Shown piece after piece: positions 8,680 through 16,768 of a stretch of DNA of 45,545 bases. This DNA is from a virus: positions 1-45,545 of IMG/VR virus record IMGVR_UViG_3300034104_001336, one strand, 5' to 3'. The notes under the pieces are model-generated. The model saw only the letters and a list, made by a program, of their open reading frames with translations, was not told the DNA's origin and searched no databases. A program made the translations under genes and the position numbers. The stretch's first letter is position 1, and the number at the start of each line of letters is the position of its first letter.

Positions 8680-9455
8680 TGGCTAGAAACTTAATTGGAA
8701 CATTAACAAAAAAGCCAAAGAACACAAAGCTAGATGCAAAAAAATTTAGGCTTGCAATTGGCAGAGCTTACCTAGAAGGAAAGACTGGATATATTCATAG
8801 AAAAAAAACTACCTTTTCTCCATCTACAGTTGGCTATGGTCATGGGAAGTGTCCCAGATACTGGTCAATTGCTTTTGATGGTGCAGACTTTAAAGAAACA
8901 TTTAATGCTCAAGGTGTTGCTGCAATGGACAACGGTACAGATGCACACACAAGGCTTGAAAGGGTTATTGCAAAGACTGGATACCTAAAAGAATCAGAAC
9001 GTGAAATTAAATTAGACAGCCCACCAATTCGTGGTTTTATAGATCTTATCTTAGATGTTGAAGGTGAAGAAATTGTTGGAGAAATTAAAACAATTAAAGA
9101 CGATCAATACACTTTAAGAAAAGACACCTCAACTGGAGCAGATAGTCACGTTGTTCAATTGCTTATTTACATGAAAGTTACTGGTGCTGAAGAAGGATTC
9201 TTTTTGTATGAGAACAAGAACACTCACGAAATTACCGTAATCCCAATGGTAATGTCACCAGAAAACTTAGACTATGTAGATTACATTTTTGACTGGATGA
9301 AAGAAGTTCGTGCTGCTTGGGAAGAAAAGAAAAACATTAAGCGTCCATTTAAGGGTGACAAGGCTCCCTGCACTTATTGTCCAGTTAAAGAAGTCTGTTT
9401 TGAAAAACCAGATGGAAGACATAAGATAGTTCCGCTAGAAATTAGACAAGCATGA
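8679..9455 (+). CDS. Cas4/RecB-like Fe-S exonuclease (PD-(D/E)XK)
   Basis: Probable DNA exonuclease with an iron-sulfur cluster. An early Cys (KCPRYW, about residue 58) and a C-terminal CTYC...C group (about 230-238) would hold the 4Fe-4S cluster as in Cas4 and AddB. Between them lie the nuclease motifs: His in DAHTRLE, Asp in GFIDLIL, EIK, and the Q-x-x-x-Y motif in QLLIYM. Length 258 aa is typical. The start is GTG in TAGTG. Its location among RecA and resolvases points to end processing for recombination, not CRISPR adaptation; no CRISPR array or cas1 is seen in the window. Confidence 0.8.
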   Translation: MARNLIGTLTKKPKNTKLDAKKFRLAIGRAYLEGKTGYIHRKKTTFSPSTVGYGHGKCPRYWSIAFDGADFKETFNAQGVAAMDNGTDAHTRLERVIAKTGYLKESEREIKLDSPPIRGFIDLILDVEGEEIVGEIKTIKDDQYTLRKDTSTGADSHVVQLLIYMKVTGAEEGFFLYENKNTHEITVIPMVMSPENLDYVDYIFDWMKEVRAAWEEKKNIKRPFKGDKAPCTYCPVKEVCFEKPDGRHKIVPLEIRQA

Positions 9456-9742
9456 AAGTATGTAAAGAATGTAACTTAAAGTTTGATGCAAAAACTCATA
9501 ATCAAAAGTATTGCTCTGGAGAATGCTGCCGTATTGCAACAAACAAAAGAATTATGGAAAAGTATTATCAAAAGAAGGCAAGGCTAAACGGTCTTGAAAG
9601 ACTTTGTGGATGTGGATCAACCTTAAGTAGATATAACTCCGATGATACTTGTTCCGTTTGTGACTCTAAAAATAAAAAAAATAAAAGATATTTAGCTATG
9701 GAGGCAATGTCAAATGTCATTAGCAGTACTAAAAAAGTCTAG
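9452..9742 (+). CDS. Small zinc-finger protein
   Basis: A 96-residue basic protein with two Cys pairs at the start (CKEC near residue 4, then CSGECC near 21) and more Cys later (CGCGS and CSVC), so two zinc ribbons are likely. Lysine-rich middle and end suggest nucleic-acid binding. ATGA overlap with the exonuclease gene; its end overlaps the RuvC-like gene by 29 bases. No specific function is recognised. Confidence 0.6.
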   Translation: MKVCKECNLKFDAKTHNQKYCSGECCRIATNKRIMEKYYQKKARLNGLERLCGCGSTLSRYNSDDTCSVCDSKNKKNKRYLAMEAMSNVISSTKKV

Positions 9743-10283
9743 TGCCCACAAAGTTTTGGGAATTGATGCTTCAACTGCCTCACTAGCATTTTGTTTATTT
9801 GAAAATGACAAGCCAGTAAAGTTTGGCAAGATGCCAATCGTGGGTGCTGACATTTATGACAAGGTTAAAGATGCTCATAGAAAGTCAGAGGCTATTGCAT
9901 CTCTAGTAGATCCAGACTATGTTGCAGTTGAGTCTGCAATTATGGTTAGGTCAGCAGATGCAGGACTTAAAATTGCAATGATTGTTGGTGCATCACTAGC
10001 ATCACTACTAAAGCCTGAGACAAGGGTAATTACCGTTGCTCCAATTCAATGGCAGTCTTTTATTGGAAACAATAATCCAACTAAAGCAGATAAGGCTAAC
10101 ATTAGGCTGGAGTTTCCAGGCAAGACTGATAGCTGGTATAAGGGTAAAATAAGAGAGAGCAGAAAGCAAAAAACAATGGACTACTTTAACAATAAGTTTA
10201 ACATAAGTGTTACGGACAATGACACTGGCGATGCTATTGGAATTGCTTACTACGCATACAATAAACTTACGGAGAGATCATGA
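9714..10283 (+). CDS. RuvC-like Holliday junction resolvase
   Basis: RNase H-fold nuclease expected to cut Holliday junctions or other branched DNA before packaging. Catalytic acids are visible: Asp in LGIDASTASLA (about residue 17), Glu in VAVESA (about 73) and Asp in GDAIGIAYYA (about 178). Length 189 matches RuvC (about 173) and phage homologues. The ATG at 9714 has GGAGG at 9700-9704. With the Hjc-like protein this gives two apparent junction resolvases of unrelated folds in one operon. Confidence 0.75.
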   Translation: MSLAVLKKSSAHKVLGIDASTASLAFCLFENDKPVKFGKMPIVGADIYDKVKDAHRKSEAIASLVDPDYVAVESAIMVRSADAGLKIAMIVGASLASLLKPETRVITVAPIQWQSFIGNNNPTKADKANIRLEFPGKTDSWYKGKIRESRKQKTMDYFNNKFNISVTDNDTGDAIGIAYYAYNKLTERS

Positions 10284-10444
10284 AAAAGCTTTATCAGTCA
10301 AAGACCTGGCTTACAAAAAGATATATTATTGATAGAAAAACTATTGAAGATATTGCCAAGGAATGTGAGACTAGTCATCAAACAGTTTACAGATATCTTG
10401 TAGAGTTTGACTTAATTAGAAATCAGAGGAAGTGGTCAAGATGA
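10280..10444 (+). CDS. Small helix-turn-helix protein
   Basis: A 54-residue gene. The sequence has the layout of a HTH: KTIEDIAKECETSHQTVYRYL, preceded by a basic Leu/Tyr-rich helix. The start ATG overlaps the RuvC stop region and has GGAGAG just upstream; its stop overlaps the next start (ATGA). Similar short modules occur as the DNA-binding end of homing endonucleases and resolvases, so this may be a free-standing regulator or a remnant. Confidence 0.6.
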   Translation: MKKLYQSKTWLTKRYIIDRKTIEDIAKECETSHQTVYRYLVEFDLIRNQRKWSR

Positions 10445-11199
10445 TTGAAAAAAACATTTGGCAAACCTATGAATGCAAAAGAGAAGAGCTTCCAGGATAT
10501 GCACAAGAAGGAATAAACTCTTGGATTTCTCAAAATCCTTCTTGGGAACATAACTACATGAGTGCAGAAGATAGGGAGCACTTTTTTAAGTACGAATATA
10601 ATTCTGAAATTTACGACACTTATATGAAAATGCCTATGGGTGTTATGAAGGCTGGTCTATGGAGATTTGCAATCCTATATGCCCATGGTGGAGTGTATGC
10701 TGATTTAGATACAACTTGTATCAGTAAAATTTCTAGATGGTTTCCGCAGGGATATGAAATGGTGGTAGACCTTGAAGGAGACACACCTTGGTATGCAACA
10801 CAAGTTATTGCAGCAAGGTCAGGTCATCCATTTTTAAAAGATGCAATAGATTTGTGTGTTGAAAGATCAAAGTTAGAAGACTGGAATATTCCTAACATGG
10901 TTCACTACTATACCGATGTTGCAATGTTTACAGACAGCCTAATGAATTCAATGGGGCTTCCTCCTCATGAAGGAGATTTAAGAATAAAGGCTCATGAATA
11001 CAATCAATCAGAGCTAGCACAACAAAATAGATTTTTTGCTTTTTCTGGAGACAAGGCAAGATGCTTACTTGATAAGCATGTAAAGCACTTGTATTGGGGA
11101 GACTCAGGAAGAAAAGAAGGATACATTGCTTGGAAAGCAGATCCACTAGTAAACCAATCCTATAAAGATGGGTTTGATCCAAAAGACTGGAAAGAATAA
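10441..11199 (+). CDS. GT32-family glycosyltransferase (DXD)
   Basis: Probable sugar transferase using a nucleotide-sugar donor. The GT32/OCH1 pattern is clear: IPK-like opening IEKNIWQTYE, PSWEHNYMS, WRFAILYAHGGVYADLDT with the catalytic DXD near residue 93. Length 252 aa. The chosen start is ATG 10441 (overlapping the previous stop) with AGGA about ten bases upstream, not the in-frame GTG at 10432 which is too close to that site. It is followed without gap by a sugar nucleotidyltransferase, so the pair could make and transfer a sugar. Acceptor unknown. Confidence 0.85.
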   Translation: MIEKNIWQTYECKREELPGYAQEGINSWISQNPSWEHNYMSAEDREHFFKYEYNSEIYDTYMKMPMGVMKAGLWRFAILYAHGGVYADLDTTCISKISRWFPQGYEMVVDLEGDTPWYATQVIAARSGHPFLKDAIDLCVERSKLEDWNIPNMVHYYTDVAMFTDSLMNSMGLPPHEGDLRIKAHEYNQSELAQQNRFFAFSGDKARCLLDKHVKHLYWGDSGRKEGYIAWKADPLVNQSYKDGFDPKDWKE

Positions 11200-11867
11200 T
11201 GCCTACAATTGGAGTTCTTCCTGCATCAGGAAAGGCATCTAGGATTGGTGGGATACCAAAATTTTGTTTGCCAATTAGCGATGATAGATGTCTGCTGCAA
11301 TGGCATGTAAATCAAATGCTTGAAGTATGTGACGAAGTTCGTGTATCAACAAGACCTGAGTGGGTTCCAATTATTCAGAACATGGACATGAACATAAAGC
11401 TTATCGTTAGAGAGCCCTCAACGATGTCTGACGCAATTAATTTCATGATAGGCGACTATAATGACACTGTGCTTGTTGGAATGCCTGATACTTATATCTT
11501 AAATTCAACAAAGAACATTTACTCAGAACTTAAAAGAAATCAAGACAACGCAGATTTAGTTTTAGGAGTTTGGAATTGTCCAGAAGAACTTAGAGGAAGA
11601 GTTGGTCAGGTATCTTTATCGGGCAACAAGGTAGTAGCCTCAAAAGACAAAACAAACAATTGTGAATATGAATATTTATGGGGAACTTTACTTTTCCGAA
11701 AAAATATGATAAGATATGTAGACCCAAGCAAGAACCATCCAGGAGAACAAATTCAGGAATGGATAACCTCAAGGTTTAATATTCAAGCAGTTAAAAATGA
11801 CGGAGAATATATGGACATTGGTACACTAAAGGGGCTAAAAGATCTTTACAGAAGAATGGAAAATTAA
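11199..11867 (+). CDS. Sugar nucleotidyltransferase-like protein
   Basis: Probable nucleotide-sugar pyrophosphorylase (RmlA/GlmU-N type), joining a sugar phosphate to NTP. It starts with LPASGKASRIGGIPKFCLPI, a variant of the GxGxRxxPxTxxxPK signature, and has a MPDTY motif near residue 95 where the family has its metal-binding Asp. Length 222 is at the short end. Its ATG overlaps the GT32 stop (TAATG). The signature loop has Ser-Gly-Lys where many have Gly-Xaa-Gly, so the substrate cannot be guessed. Confidence 0.7.
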   Translation: MPTIGVLPASGKASRIGGIPKFCLPISDDRCLLQWHVNQMLEVCDEVRVSTRPEWVPIIQNMDMNIKLIVREPSTMSDAINFMIGDYNDTVLVGMPDTYILNSTKNIYSELKRNQDNADLVLGVWNCPEELRGRVGQVSLSGNKVVASKDKTNNCEYEYLWGTLLFRKNMIRYVDPSKNHPGEQIQEWITSRFNIQAVKNDGEYMDIGTLKGLKDLYRRMEN

Positions 11868-12110
11868 ATGCACGAGTATGAAGATAAATTTCATATTGAA
11901 GTAGACCAAGTAAATCATCCTATCCACTACACAACTGACCCATCTGGCGTTGAGTGTATTCAGATTACACGTCACAGAAACTTTAACATTGGCAATGCCT
12001 TTAAATATCTTTGGCGAGCTGGAATTAAGGATGATAAAAAGCAAATTGAGGATTTACAAAAAGCAATTTTTTACATTAACGATGAAATTAATAGACTGGA
12101 GGGTAGATAG
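11868..12110 (+). CDS. DUF3310 protein
   Basis: An 80-residue protein with the hallmark DUF3310 pattern VNHPIHY...ECIQI...GNAFKYLWRAGIKDD...EDLQKAIFYI. The family is common in phages and is usually called nucleotide-kinase-like in annotations, but no activity is established. The stop TAG overlaps a GTG start (TAGTG) of the zinc-ribbon gene. Confidence 0.85.
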   Translation: MHEYEDKFHIEVDQVNHPIHYTTDPSGVECIQITRHRNFNIGNAFKYLWRAGIKDDKKQIEDLQKAIFYINDEINRLEGR

Positions 12111-12283
12111 TGCCTACCTATGAGTACACCTGTGCAGAGTGCGATCAAACTATTACAAGATCAAATGTTAGGGTTGATGACAGAGACCATCAACAATGCC
12201 ATGAATGTGGAAATGTTTTGGCAAGAAGTTGGACAATCGGAAACGTTGCTGTATGGGCACCAACTTCTGGCGGATTTCGTTAA
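12110..12283 (+). CDS. FmdB-type zinc ribbon protein
   Basis: A 57-residue protein beginning MPTYEYTCAEC, the exact opening of the FmdB regulatory-domain family, with a second pair CHEC about 20 residues later: a four-Cys zinc ribbon. Starts with GTG in TAGTG and ends in TAATG with the next gene. An ATG-started reading frame from 12120 is a shadow of this gene. Role in the phage unknown; FmdB ribbons are widespread in actinophages. Confidence 0.75.
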   Translation: MPTYEYTCAECDQTITRSNVRVDDRDHQQCHECGNVLARSWTIGNVAVWAPTSGGFR

Positions 12284-12561
12284 TGGCAAAGAAAACAACG
12301 GTAATTAAATATAATCCCAATTGGGATGTAAAATTTGAACATCAGCATGGCAAAGACTTAATTGTTCCAGGAACACCTATTAAAATAAAGAATGTTCGTG
12401 GAGAGTTTAGGTTTGAAAAATATGTAAAGAATACTGATTCTGGCATGGAATGGATTGATGTTATTGGTCCTACTGGATATAGGTCCTTTTATTTGTGGGA
12501 TTTAAAGGGTATAATTAAACCTAAGAAGAAAAGGATTAAGAAGAATGGCAGCGGAAATTGA
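12283..12561 (+). CDS. Small basic hypothetical protein
   Basis: A 92-residue protein starting MAKKTTVIKYNPNWDVKF; beta-rich, with a Lys-rich tail. I chose ATG 12283 because it overlaps the zinc-ribbon stop; upstream extension to 12205 would run inside that gene. Short beta proteins of this kind occur next to terminase in actinophages, but I cannot name a function. The end overlaps the terminase small-subunit candidate by 17 bases. Confidence 0.6.
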   Translation: MAKKTTVIKYNPNWDVKFEHQHGKDLIVPGTPIKIKNVRGEFRFEKYVKNTDSGMEWIDVIGPTGYRSFYLWDLKGIIKPKKKRIKKNGSGN

Positions 12562-13063
12562 GCTAGCAGAACGTTGGGAAAGAATCAACAAGGTTGTTGA
12601 AGAATTTCTTCGTGGAAACACGAACCCTAATGAAATTGCTACAATTACTGGATTTAAAAGATCTGAGGTAACTGAGTATTTAAATGAATGGCGTACAGTT
12701 ATCCAAAGTGACAGACAAATTCAAATGCGAGCCAGAGAAGCTCTTGCAGGTGCAGATCAGCACTATTCTATGCTTATTAAAGAAGCCTGGGATGTAGTAG
12801 AGCAAGCAGACCTAACTGCACAGCTGCCACAAAAAACATCAGCCCTAAAACTAATTGCTGATATTCAACAAAAACAAATGGACATGCTACAAAAAGCAGG
12901 TGTGCTAGATAACAATGAACTAGCAGAACAAATTATTGAAACAGAAGAAAAGCAACAGATGCTTGTTGAAATTATTAGAGATGTTGTTTCATCCTGTGAA
13001 AAATGTAAGCCTCAAGTTTCTTCAAGGTTAAGTAAAATAACGGGACAAGCAGAGGCACTCTAG
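12545..13063 (+). CDS. Terminase small subunit candidate
   Basis: A 172-residue helical protein just before the large terminase. The N-terminus (about 20-55) reads as a helix-turn-helix (NPNEIATITGFKRSEVTEYL) that could recognise the packaging site; the middle is coiled-coil-like, suited to a ring oligomer; the C-terminus has CEKC. Stop and large-subunit GTG overlap (TAGTG). Assignment rests on HTH plus position. Confidence 0.55.
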   Translation: MAAEIELAERWERINKVVEEFLRGNTNPNEIATITGFKRSEVTEYLNEWRTVIQSDRQIQMRAREALAGADQHYSMLIKEAWDVVEQADLTAQLPQKTSALKLIADIQQKQMDMLQKAGVLDNNELAEQIIETEEKQQMLVEIIRDVVSSCEKCKPQVSSRLSKITGQAEAL

Positions 13064-14853
13064 TGTTTGAAGACATGATTGATCTTCTTGGTGGAGATGA
13101 ATTTGACGAAAAGCCAGTAGCCCTAGAAGAGTTTGTAACTTCTAGAGACTACCTAGGTCTACCACCGCTTTCTGATTATCAATACACTGCAATTAAAGCA
13201 ATGAGTCAAATTTATAAAAAAGAAACTTTAATTAATGTTTTTGGTCAAGAAGAAGGTACCAAGATATCAAAACAAACTTGCAATGAAGTAGTGCTTCAGC
13301 TTGGAAAAGGGTCTGGTAAAGACTACATGTCAACCATTTCTGTTTCCTATATGGTTTACCTTCTTTTATGTTTAAAGGATCCTGCAAAGTATTATGGCAA
13401 ACCTCCAGGTGACTCTATTGATATTCTTAATATTGCTATTAACGCTGAGCAAGCAAAGAACGTTTTCTTTAAAGGTTTAAAAAATAGAATTGATAAGTCC
13501 CCTTGGTTTCAAGGAAAGTATTCCTACACCGCAGGTTCAGTAAGTTTTGATAAAGGAATTACCTGCCACTCAGGACACTCTGAAAGAGAATCTTGGGAGG
13601 GATACAACGTACTTTGCGTAATTCTTGATGAGATCTCTGGATTTGCTATTGACAATACAACAGGTCATGATCAAGCAAAAACTGGTCAGGCAATTTATGA
13701 TATGTATCGTGCCTCTGTAGATTCTCGTTTCCCAGATTTTGGTAAAGTAGTTTTGCTTTCATTCCCAAGATACCGCAATGACTATATCCAACAAAGATAT
13801 GATGCAGTAATTGCAGCCAAAGAAACAATTATTCGTGAGCATACTTTTAAATTAGATGAGACACTAGAAGTTGAAGATTCAAACAATGAGTTTACTATTC
13901 AGTGGGAAGAAGATCACATTAGTGCCTACAAGTTTCCTAAAGTTTTTGCCCTACGCAGACCAACATGGGAAATAAATCCAACAAGAAAAATAGAAGATTT
14001 TAAAATTCAGTTTTATACAAATCCTACAGATGCTTTGTCAAGATTTGCATGTATGCCTCCAGATGCTGTAGATGCATTCTTTAGATCAAAAGAAAAAATT
14101 GAAGCATGCTTTAATCAACCATCACTTGCAATAGATGAAAGCGGAAGATTTGCAGAGTGGTTTGTTCCAGATGATGAAAAAGAATACTTTATACATGTTG
14201 ACCTTGCACAAAAGCACGACCATTGTGCAGTTGCTTTAGCTCACGTTGAAAAGTTTGTAAAAATTACAACCTTTAATGATTATGATGTAATAAATCCGTT
14301 AGTAGTTGTTGATGCTGTTAGATGGTGGACACCAACTGCAGATAAAACTGTAGACTTTAAGGATGTAAAAAATTATATTTTAGATCTTAGAAACCGTGGG
14401 TTTAAAATTAAACTAGTAACATTTGACAGATGGAACTCTCTTGATATTATGAATGAGTTAAAGGCAAGTGGTATGAACTCAGAAACCTTATCTGTTGCAA
14501 AAAAACACTATGAAGATATGCAGATGCTTGTAGCAGAAGAAAGACTAGTAGGTCCAGCAATTAGATTGCTAATAGAAGAGTTATTACAGTTAAGAATTAT
14601 TCGTGACAAGGTGGATCACCCAAGAAAGGGATCTAAGGATCTTGCAGATGCTGTTTGTGGTGCAATATATAATGCTATTGCTTTAACTCCAAGAAGGCAG
14701 GGCGGAAGAGAAATAGAAGTTCACACATACAAACAACAAGCACTTGACAACAAACAAAAAGAATGGGATAATATTCTACAAAGAGACCTTGAAAGAAATA
14801 GACAGGCTCCAGATGATATTCTCAGATATTTAAATGGAATAGGAATGGTTTAG
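13063..14853 (+). CDS. Large terminase subunit (packaging ATPase/nuclease)
   Basis: DNA-packaging motor protein. The ATPase has Walker A LGKGSGKD (about residues 80-88) and Walker B VLCVILDEISGF (about 183-194, catalytic Glu after Asp). The RNase H-like nuclease shows HVDLAQKHDHCAVAL near residue 380 and a late LADAVCGA Asp near 530. Length 596 is typical. GTG start in TAGTG; GTG start of the next gene overlaps its stop. No portal gene follows, so the head genes lie elsewhere. Confidence 0.92.
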   Translation: MFEDMIDLLGGDEFDEKPVALEEFVTSRDYLGLPPLSDYQYTAIKAMSQIYKKETLINVFGQEEGTKISKQTCNEVVLQLGKGSGKDYMSTISVSYMVYLLLCLKDPAKYYGKPPGDSIDILNIAINAEQAKNVFFKGLKNRIDKSPWFQGKYSYTAGSVSFDKGITCHSGHSERESWEGYNVLCVILDEISGFAIDNTTGHDQAKTGQAIYDMYRASVDSRFPDFGKVVLLSFPRYRNDYIQQRYDAVIAAKETIIREHTFKLDETLEVEDSNNEFTIQWEEDHISAYKFPKVFALRRPTWEINPTRKIEDFKIQFYTNPTDALSRFACMPPDAVDAFFRSKEKIEACFNQPSLAIDESGRFAEWFVPDDEKEYFIHVDLAQKHDHCAVALAHVEKFVKITTFNDYDVINPLVVVDAVRWWTPTADKTVDFKDVKNYILDLRNRGFKIKLVTFDRWNSLDIMNELKASGMNSETLSVAKKHYEDMQMLVAEERLVGPAIRLLIEELLQLRIIRDKVDHPRKGSKDLADAVCGAIYNAIALTPRRQGGREIEVHTYKQQALDNKQKEWDNILQRDLERNRQAPDDILRYLNGIGMV

Positions 14854-15212
14854 TGGAAATCCCAGACGACTTCTCAAGTGAAGAGTATGATGAAATGATG
14901 GATTACATGATCAAACACAACTACATACAAAGCGTTGGCATTGATGAAGATGGCGAGCCAATCTACAAAATGACACAGGATTTAATTGAGGACTATCCAG
15001 ATATTTTTGAAGCCCACATGGAGTTTACAAACGAACTTTTATTTTCTGTTTGGCAAAAAGGATATGTTGAAATGACAATGACAGAAGATGGAGAATGGTT
15101 AATTATTCCAACTGATGTTACCCTAAACTATGAAGAAATTCCTAATCTTACAAAAGAAGAAAGACTTCTTTTGTGGGAGCTTAGCGAAATGAAAAAAAGA
15201 GACGACCAATAG
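14853..15212 (+). CDS. Acidic hypothetical protein after terminase
   Basis: A 119-residue, strongly acidic protein (many Glu and Asp, Met-rich), no membrane segment. GTG start overlaps the terminase stop, so it is probably translated with it. Position suggests a packaging or head-assembly accessory role; nothing in the sequence proves it. Confidence 0.6.
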   Translation: MEIPDDFSSEEYDEMMDYMIKHNYIQSVGIDEDGEPIYKMTQDLIEDYPDIFEAHMEFTNELLFSVWQKGYVEMTMTEDGEWLIIPTDVTLNYEEIPNLTKEERLLLWELSEMKKRDDQ

Positions 15213-15214
15213 AC

Positions 15215-15244
15215 TTGACAAATGTCATGCCAATAGTGTAAGAT
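15215..15244 (+). promoter_or_regulatory. Promoter, predicted leaderless, for DUF6065-like gene
   Basis: TTGACA (15215-15220), 18-base spacer, TAAGAT (15239-15244), ATG 7 bases later. The -10 surroundings (ATAGTGTAAGATAGA) closely resemble the promoter at 35321-35350, so both may be read by the same factor. Confidence 0.65.
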
Positions 15245-15251
15245 AGAGGCT

Positions 15252-15983
15252 ATGGATTCAGAAAAAACAATTGAGTTAAGATACTTTGACAAAGAAAACA
15301 AACTTTTTAAAGTAGTAAATCCAAAAGTAAAAAGAACCTGGATGGATGAAACACACAACAATGCCTATCGTTGTACTCCATTAAATGTTGGAAATACTTA
15401 TGGGTGGTATGTTTTGTGTCCAATGGATTTTACAGCAGAATGGAACGGTGGACCTTTAGGGTCAGATCTTTCAGTAACAGTAATAAATCCTCCAGAAAAT
15501 AGTAATGAAGATTTTAAAATGACTGCAACTAATTTTGGTCATGGAATATTAAGTTTGATTCCAGACTTTATTATTAAAACAAGTCCAGGAGTTTCTACAT
15601 ATGTTCGTGGGATTCCAAACTTAATTGCAAATGGCATACAGCCACTTGACGGTGTTGTAGAAACAGACTGGCTACCATTTACATTTACTTATAACTTTAA
15701 GTTTATTAAACCAGGAAAAATTAAGTTTGAAAAAGATCAGCCATTGTTTAGTTTTTTTCCAGTAGAAAGAGGATACGTTGAGCAATTTGATACTTTAGTT
15801 TCAGGAATTGAAGACTATCCAGAATTTAAAAAAGAATACGATATGTATGCAAATCATAGAACATCTCAACAAGCAGGTATAACAGAAATAGATGGTCATT
15901 ATGGAAGAGCAGAAAGCCCAGCAAAGAAACATGATGTTGATAATCATTTAAAGACAAGTAAGATTAAAGAATTTAAATACTAA
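15252..15983 (+). CDS. DUF6065-like protein, copy 1
   Basis: A 243-residue protein of a phage family of unknown function (DUF6065-like). It shares layout with two genes at 27371 and 28496: a CxPL or CIPFLD segment near residue 40, a GWYVLCPMDF strand, a central GVSTYVRGIPN region where the others have TPKGYS, a V-x-TDW segment, and a PLFSFFPVERGYVE strand where they have AQVIPVKR. No signal peptide, membrane segment or catalytic motif recognised. It has its own promoter and precedes the tRNA cluster. Confidence 0.7.
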   Translation: MDSEKTIELRYFDKENKLFKVVNPKVKRTWMDETHNNAYRCTPLNVGNTYGWYVLCPMDFTAEWNGGPLGSDLSVTVINPPENSNEDFKMTATNFGHGILSLIPDFIIKTSPGVSTYVRGIPNLIANGIQPLDGVVETDWLPFTFTYNFKFIKPGKIKFEKDQPLFSFFPVERGYVEQFDTLVSGIEDYPEFKKEYDMYANHRTSQQAGITEIDGHYGRAESPAKKHDVDNHLKTSKIKEFKY

Positions 15984-15997
15984 AATTAAATAACCAA

Positions 15998-16070
15998 TCC
16001 CCAATAGCTCAATCGGCAGAGCGTCAAACTGTTAATTTGAATGTTCCTAGTTCAAGTCTAGGTTGGGGAG
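15998..16070 (+). tRNA. tRNA-Asn (GTT)
   Basis: Complete cloverleaf: acceptor TCCCCAA / TTGGGGA, anticodon stem TCAAA / TTTGA with GTT at 16031-16033, T arm CCTAG-TTCAAGT-CTAGG. Followed by CA but not an encoded CCA. Confidence 0.92.
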
Positions 16071-16265
16071 CAAACTCAAAGTCGTCAGGCTGTAATCTGA
16101 TTAGACCAAGATAGCCCAGGACTGAACTCGTACTGGTTGATGTTAATGCAATTGCAACGAGTTCCAGGTGGTTGGATCACAAATCCTTATTCCACCTGCT
16201 TATAGCAGTATATGTTTGTCAGTTGCATATACTCCCACATGTTAAGTGGCATGGCAAGCTGACAT
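16071..16265 (+). ncRNA. Structured non-coding RNA candidate between tRNAs
   Basis: 195 bases without ORF between tRNA-Asn and tRNA-Gly that fold into successive stems: GAACTCGT (16124-16131) with ACGAGTTC (16157-16164), 8 bp; CAGGTGG (16165-16171) with CCACCTG (16192-16198), 7 bp, enclosing GGAT / ATCC; AGTATATG (16207-16214) with CATATACT (16226-16233), 8 bp. CTGCT-TAT-AGCAG (16196-16208) is an alternative hairpin. None shows the D/T-loop pattern of a tRNA. Such density of perfect stems is more than expected for spacer DNA. Confidence 0.5.
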
Positions 16266-16336
16266 GCGAATGTTGCATAATGGTAGTGCCTCAGTTTTCC
16301 AAACTGACGGTGAGAGTTCGATTCTCTCCATTCGCT
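16266..16336 (+). tRNA. tRNA-Gly (TCC)
   Basis: Acceptor GCGAATG / CATTCGC, anticodon stem TCAGT / ACTGA with loop TTTCCAA (TCC), T arm GAGAG-TTCGATT-CTCTC. Reads GGA, a preferred Gly codon here. Confidence 0.9.
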
Positions 16337-16350
16337 CTAATTTAATATTA

Positions 16351-16424
16351 GGGATGTTAGCTCAGTTGGTCAGAGCAGCAGACTCATAATCTGCCAGTCG
16401 TCAGTTCAAGTCTGACACATCCCA
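16351..16424 (+). tRNA. tRNA-Met (CAT)
   Basis: Acceptor GGGATGT / ACATCCC, anticodon stem GCAGA / TCTGC with CTCATAA loop, T arm GTCAG-TTCAAGT-CTGAC. The paired first base pair and no GGG/CCC in the anticodon stem argue against an initiator; elongator Met, or Ile with a modified C34, are both possible. Confidence 0.88.
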
Positions 16425-16425
16425 C

Positions 16426-16499
16426 CCCCAATTAGCTCAGCTGGATAGAGCAAACGGTTTCTACCCGTTAGGTCAGGAGTTCGAATCTCTTATTGGGGA
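16426..16499 (+). tRNA. tRNA-Arg (TCT)
   Basis: Acceptor CCCCAAT / ATTGGGG, anticodon stem AACGG / CCGTT with loop TTTCTAC (TCT), T arm AGGAG-TTCGAAT-CTCTT with one G-T pair. Reads AGA, the commonest Arg codon in this window by eye. Confidence 0.9.
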
Positions 16500-16507
16500 C
16501 TTTAGAG

Positions 16508-16513
16508 TATAAT
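16508..16513 (+). promoter_or_regulatory. -10 element after tRNA cluster
   Basis: TATAAT just after tRNA-Arg, without a clear -35; leader of about 22 bases with AAGGAG before ATG 16542. Confidence 0.4.
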
Positions 16514-16541
16514 TAAACTAAGAAACATCTAAGGAGATGTA

Positions 16542-16766
16542 ATGGAAACAACTGTAGAAGAAAAACAGGAACGAAAGTTACTAATAGCAGATAGATGTGA
16601 CAGATGTGGTGCTCAAGCATTTGTCCTTGTAAAAGGCGTAGCGGGAGAACTATATTTTTGCGGGCACCACTATGCAAAAAATGAAGATGCTCTTGTTAAA
16701 TTTTCCTATGAAATCATAGACGAAAGAGACTTTATTAATGAAAAGTCGTCTTCAAGTCCTATCTAG
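16542..16766 (+). CDS. DUF7455-like small Cys protein
   Basis: A 74-residue protein with DRCDRCGAQAFV and LYFCGHHYAKN: a CxxC plus CxHH zinc site. This layout is the small DUF7455-type family typical of actinobacteria and their phages, supporting the host assignment. AAGGAG precedes the ATG. Function is not established. Confidence 0.75.
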   Translation: METTVEEKQERKLLIADRCDRCGAQAFVLVKGVAGELYFCGHHYAKNEDALVKFSYEIIDERDFINEKSSSSPI

Positions 16767-16768
16767 GA

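Noticed and set aside
8679-9455. Cas4-like gene as part of a CRISPR system
   Set aside because: No cas1, cas2 or direct-repeat array is seen in the window; neighbours are recombination genes.
12120-12308. ATG-started 62-codon frame overlapping the zinc-ribbon gene
   Set aside because: The frame starting GTG 12110 encodes a clear MPTYEYTCAEC zinc ribbon with TAGTG/TAATG junctions; the other frame is a shadow.
16083-16099. Anticodon-like stem-loop resembling tRNA-Tyr
   Set aside because: The loop would be 6 or 8 bases instead of 7, and no acceptor or T arm can be placed around it.
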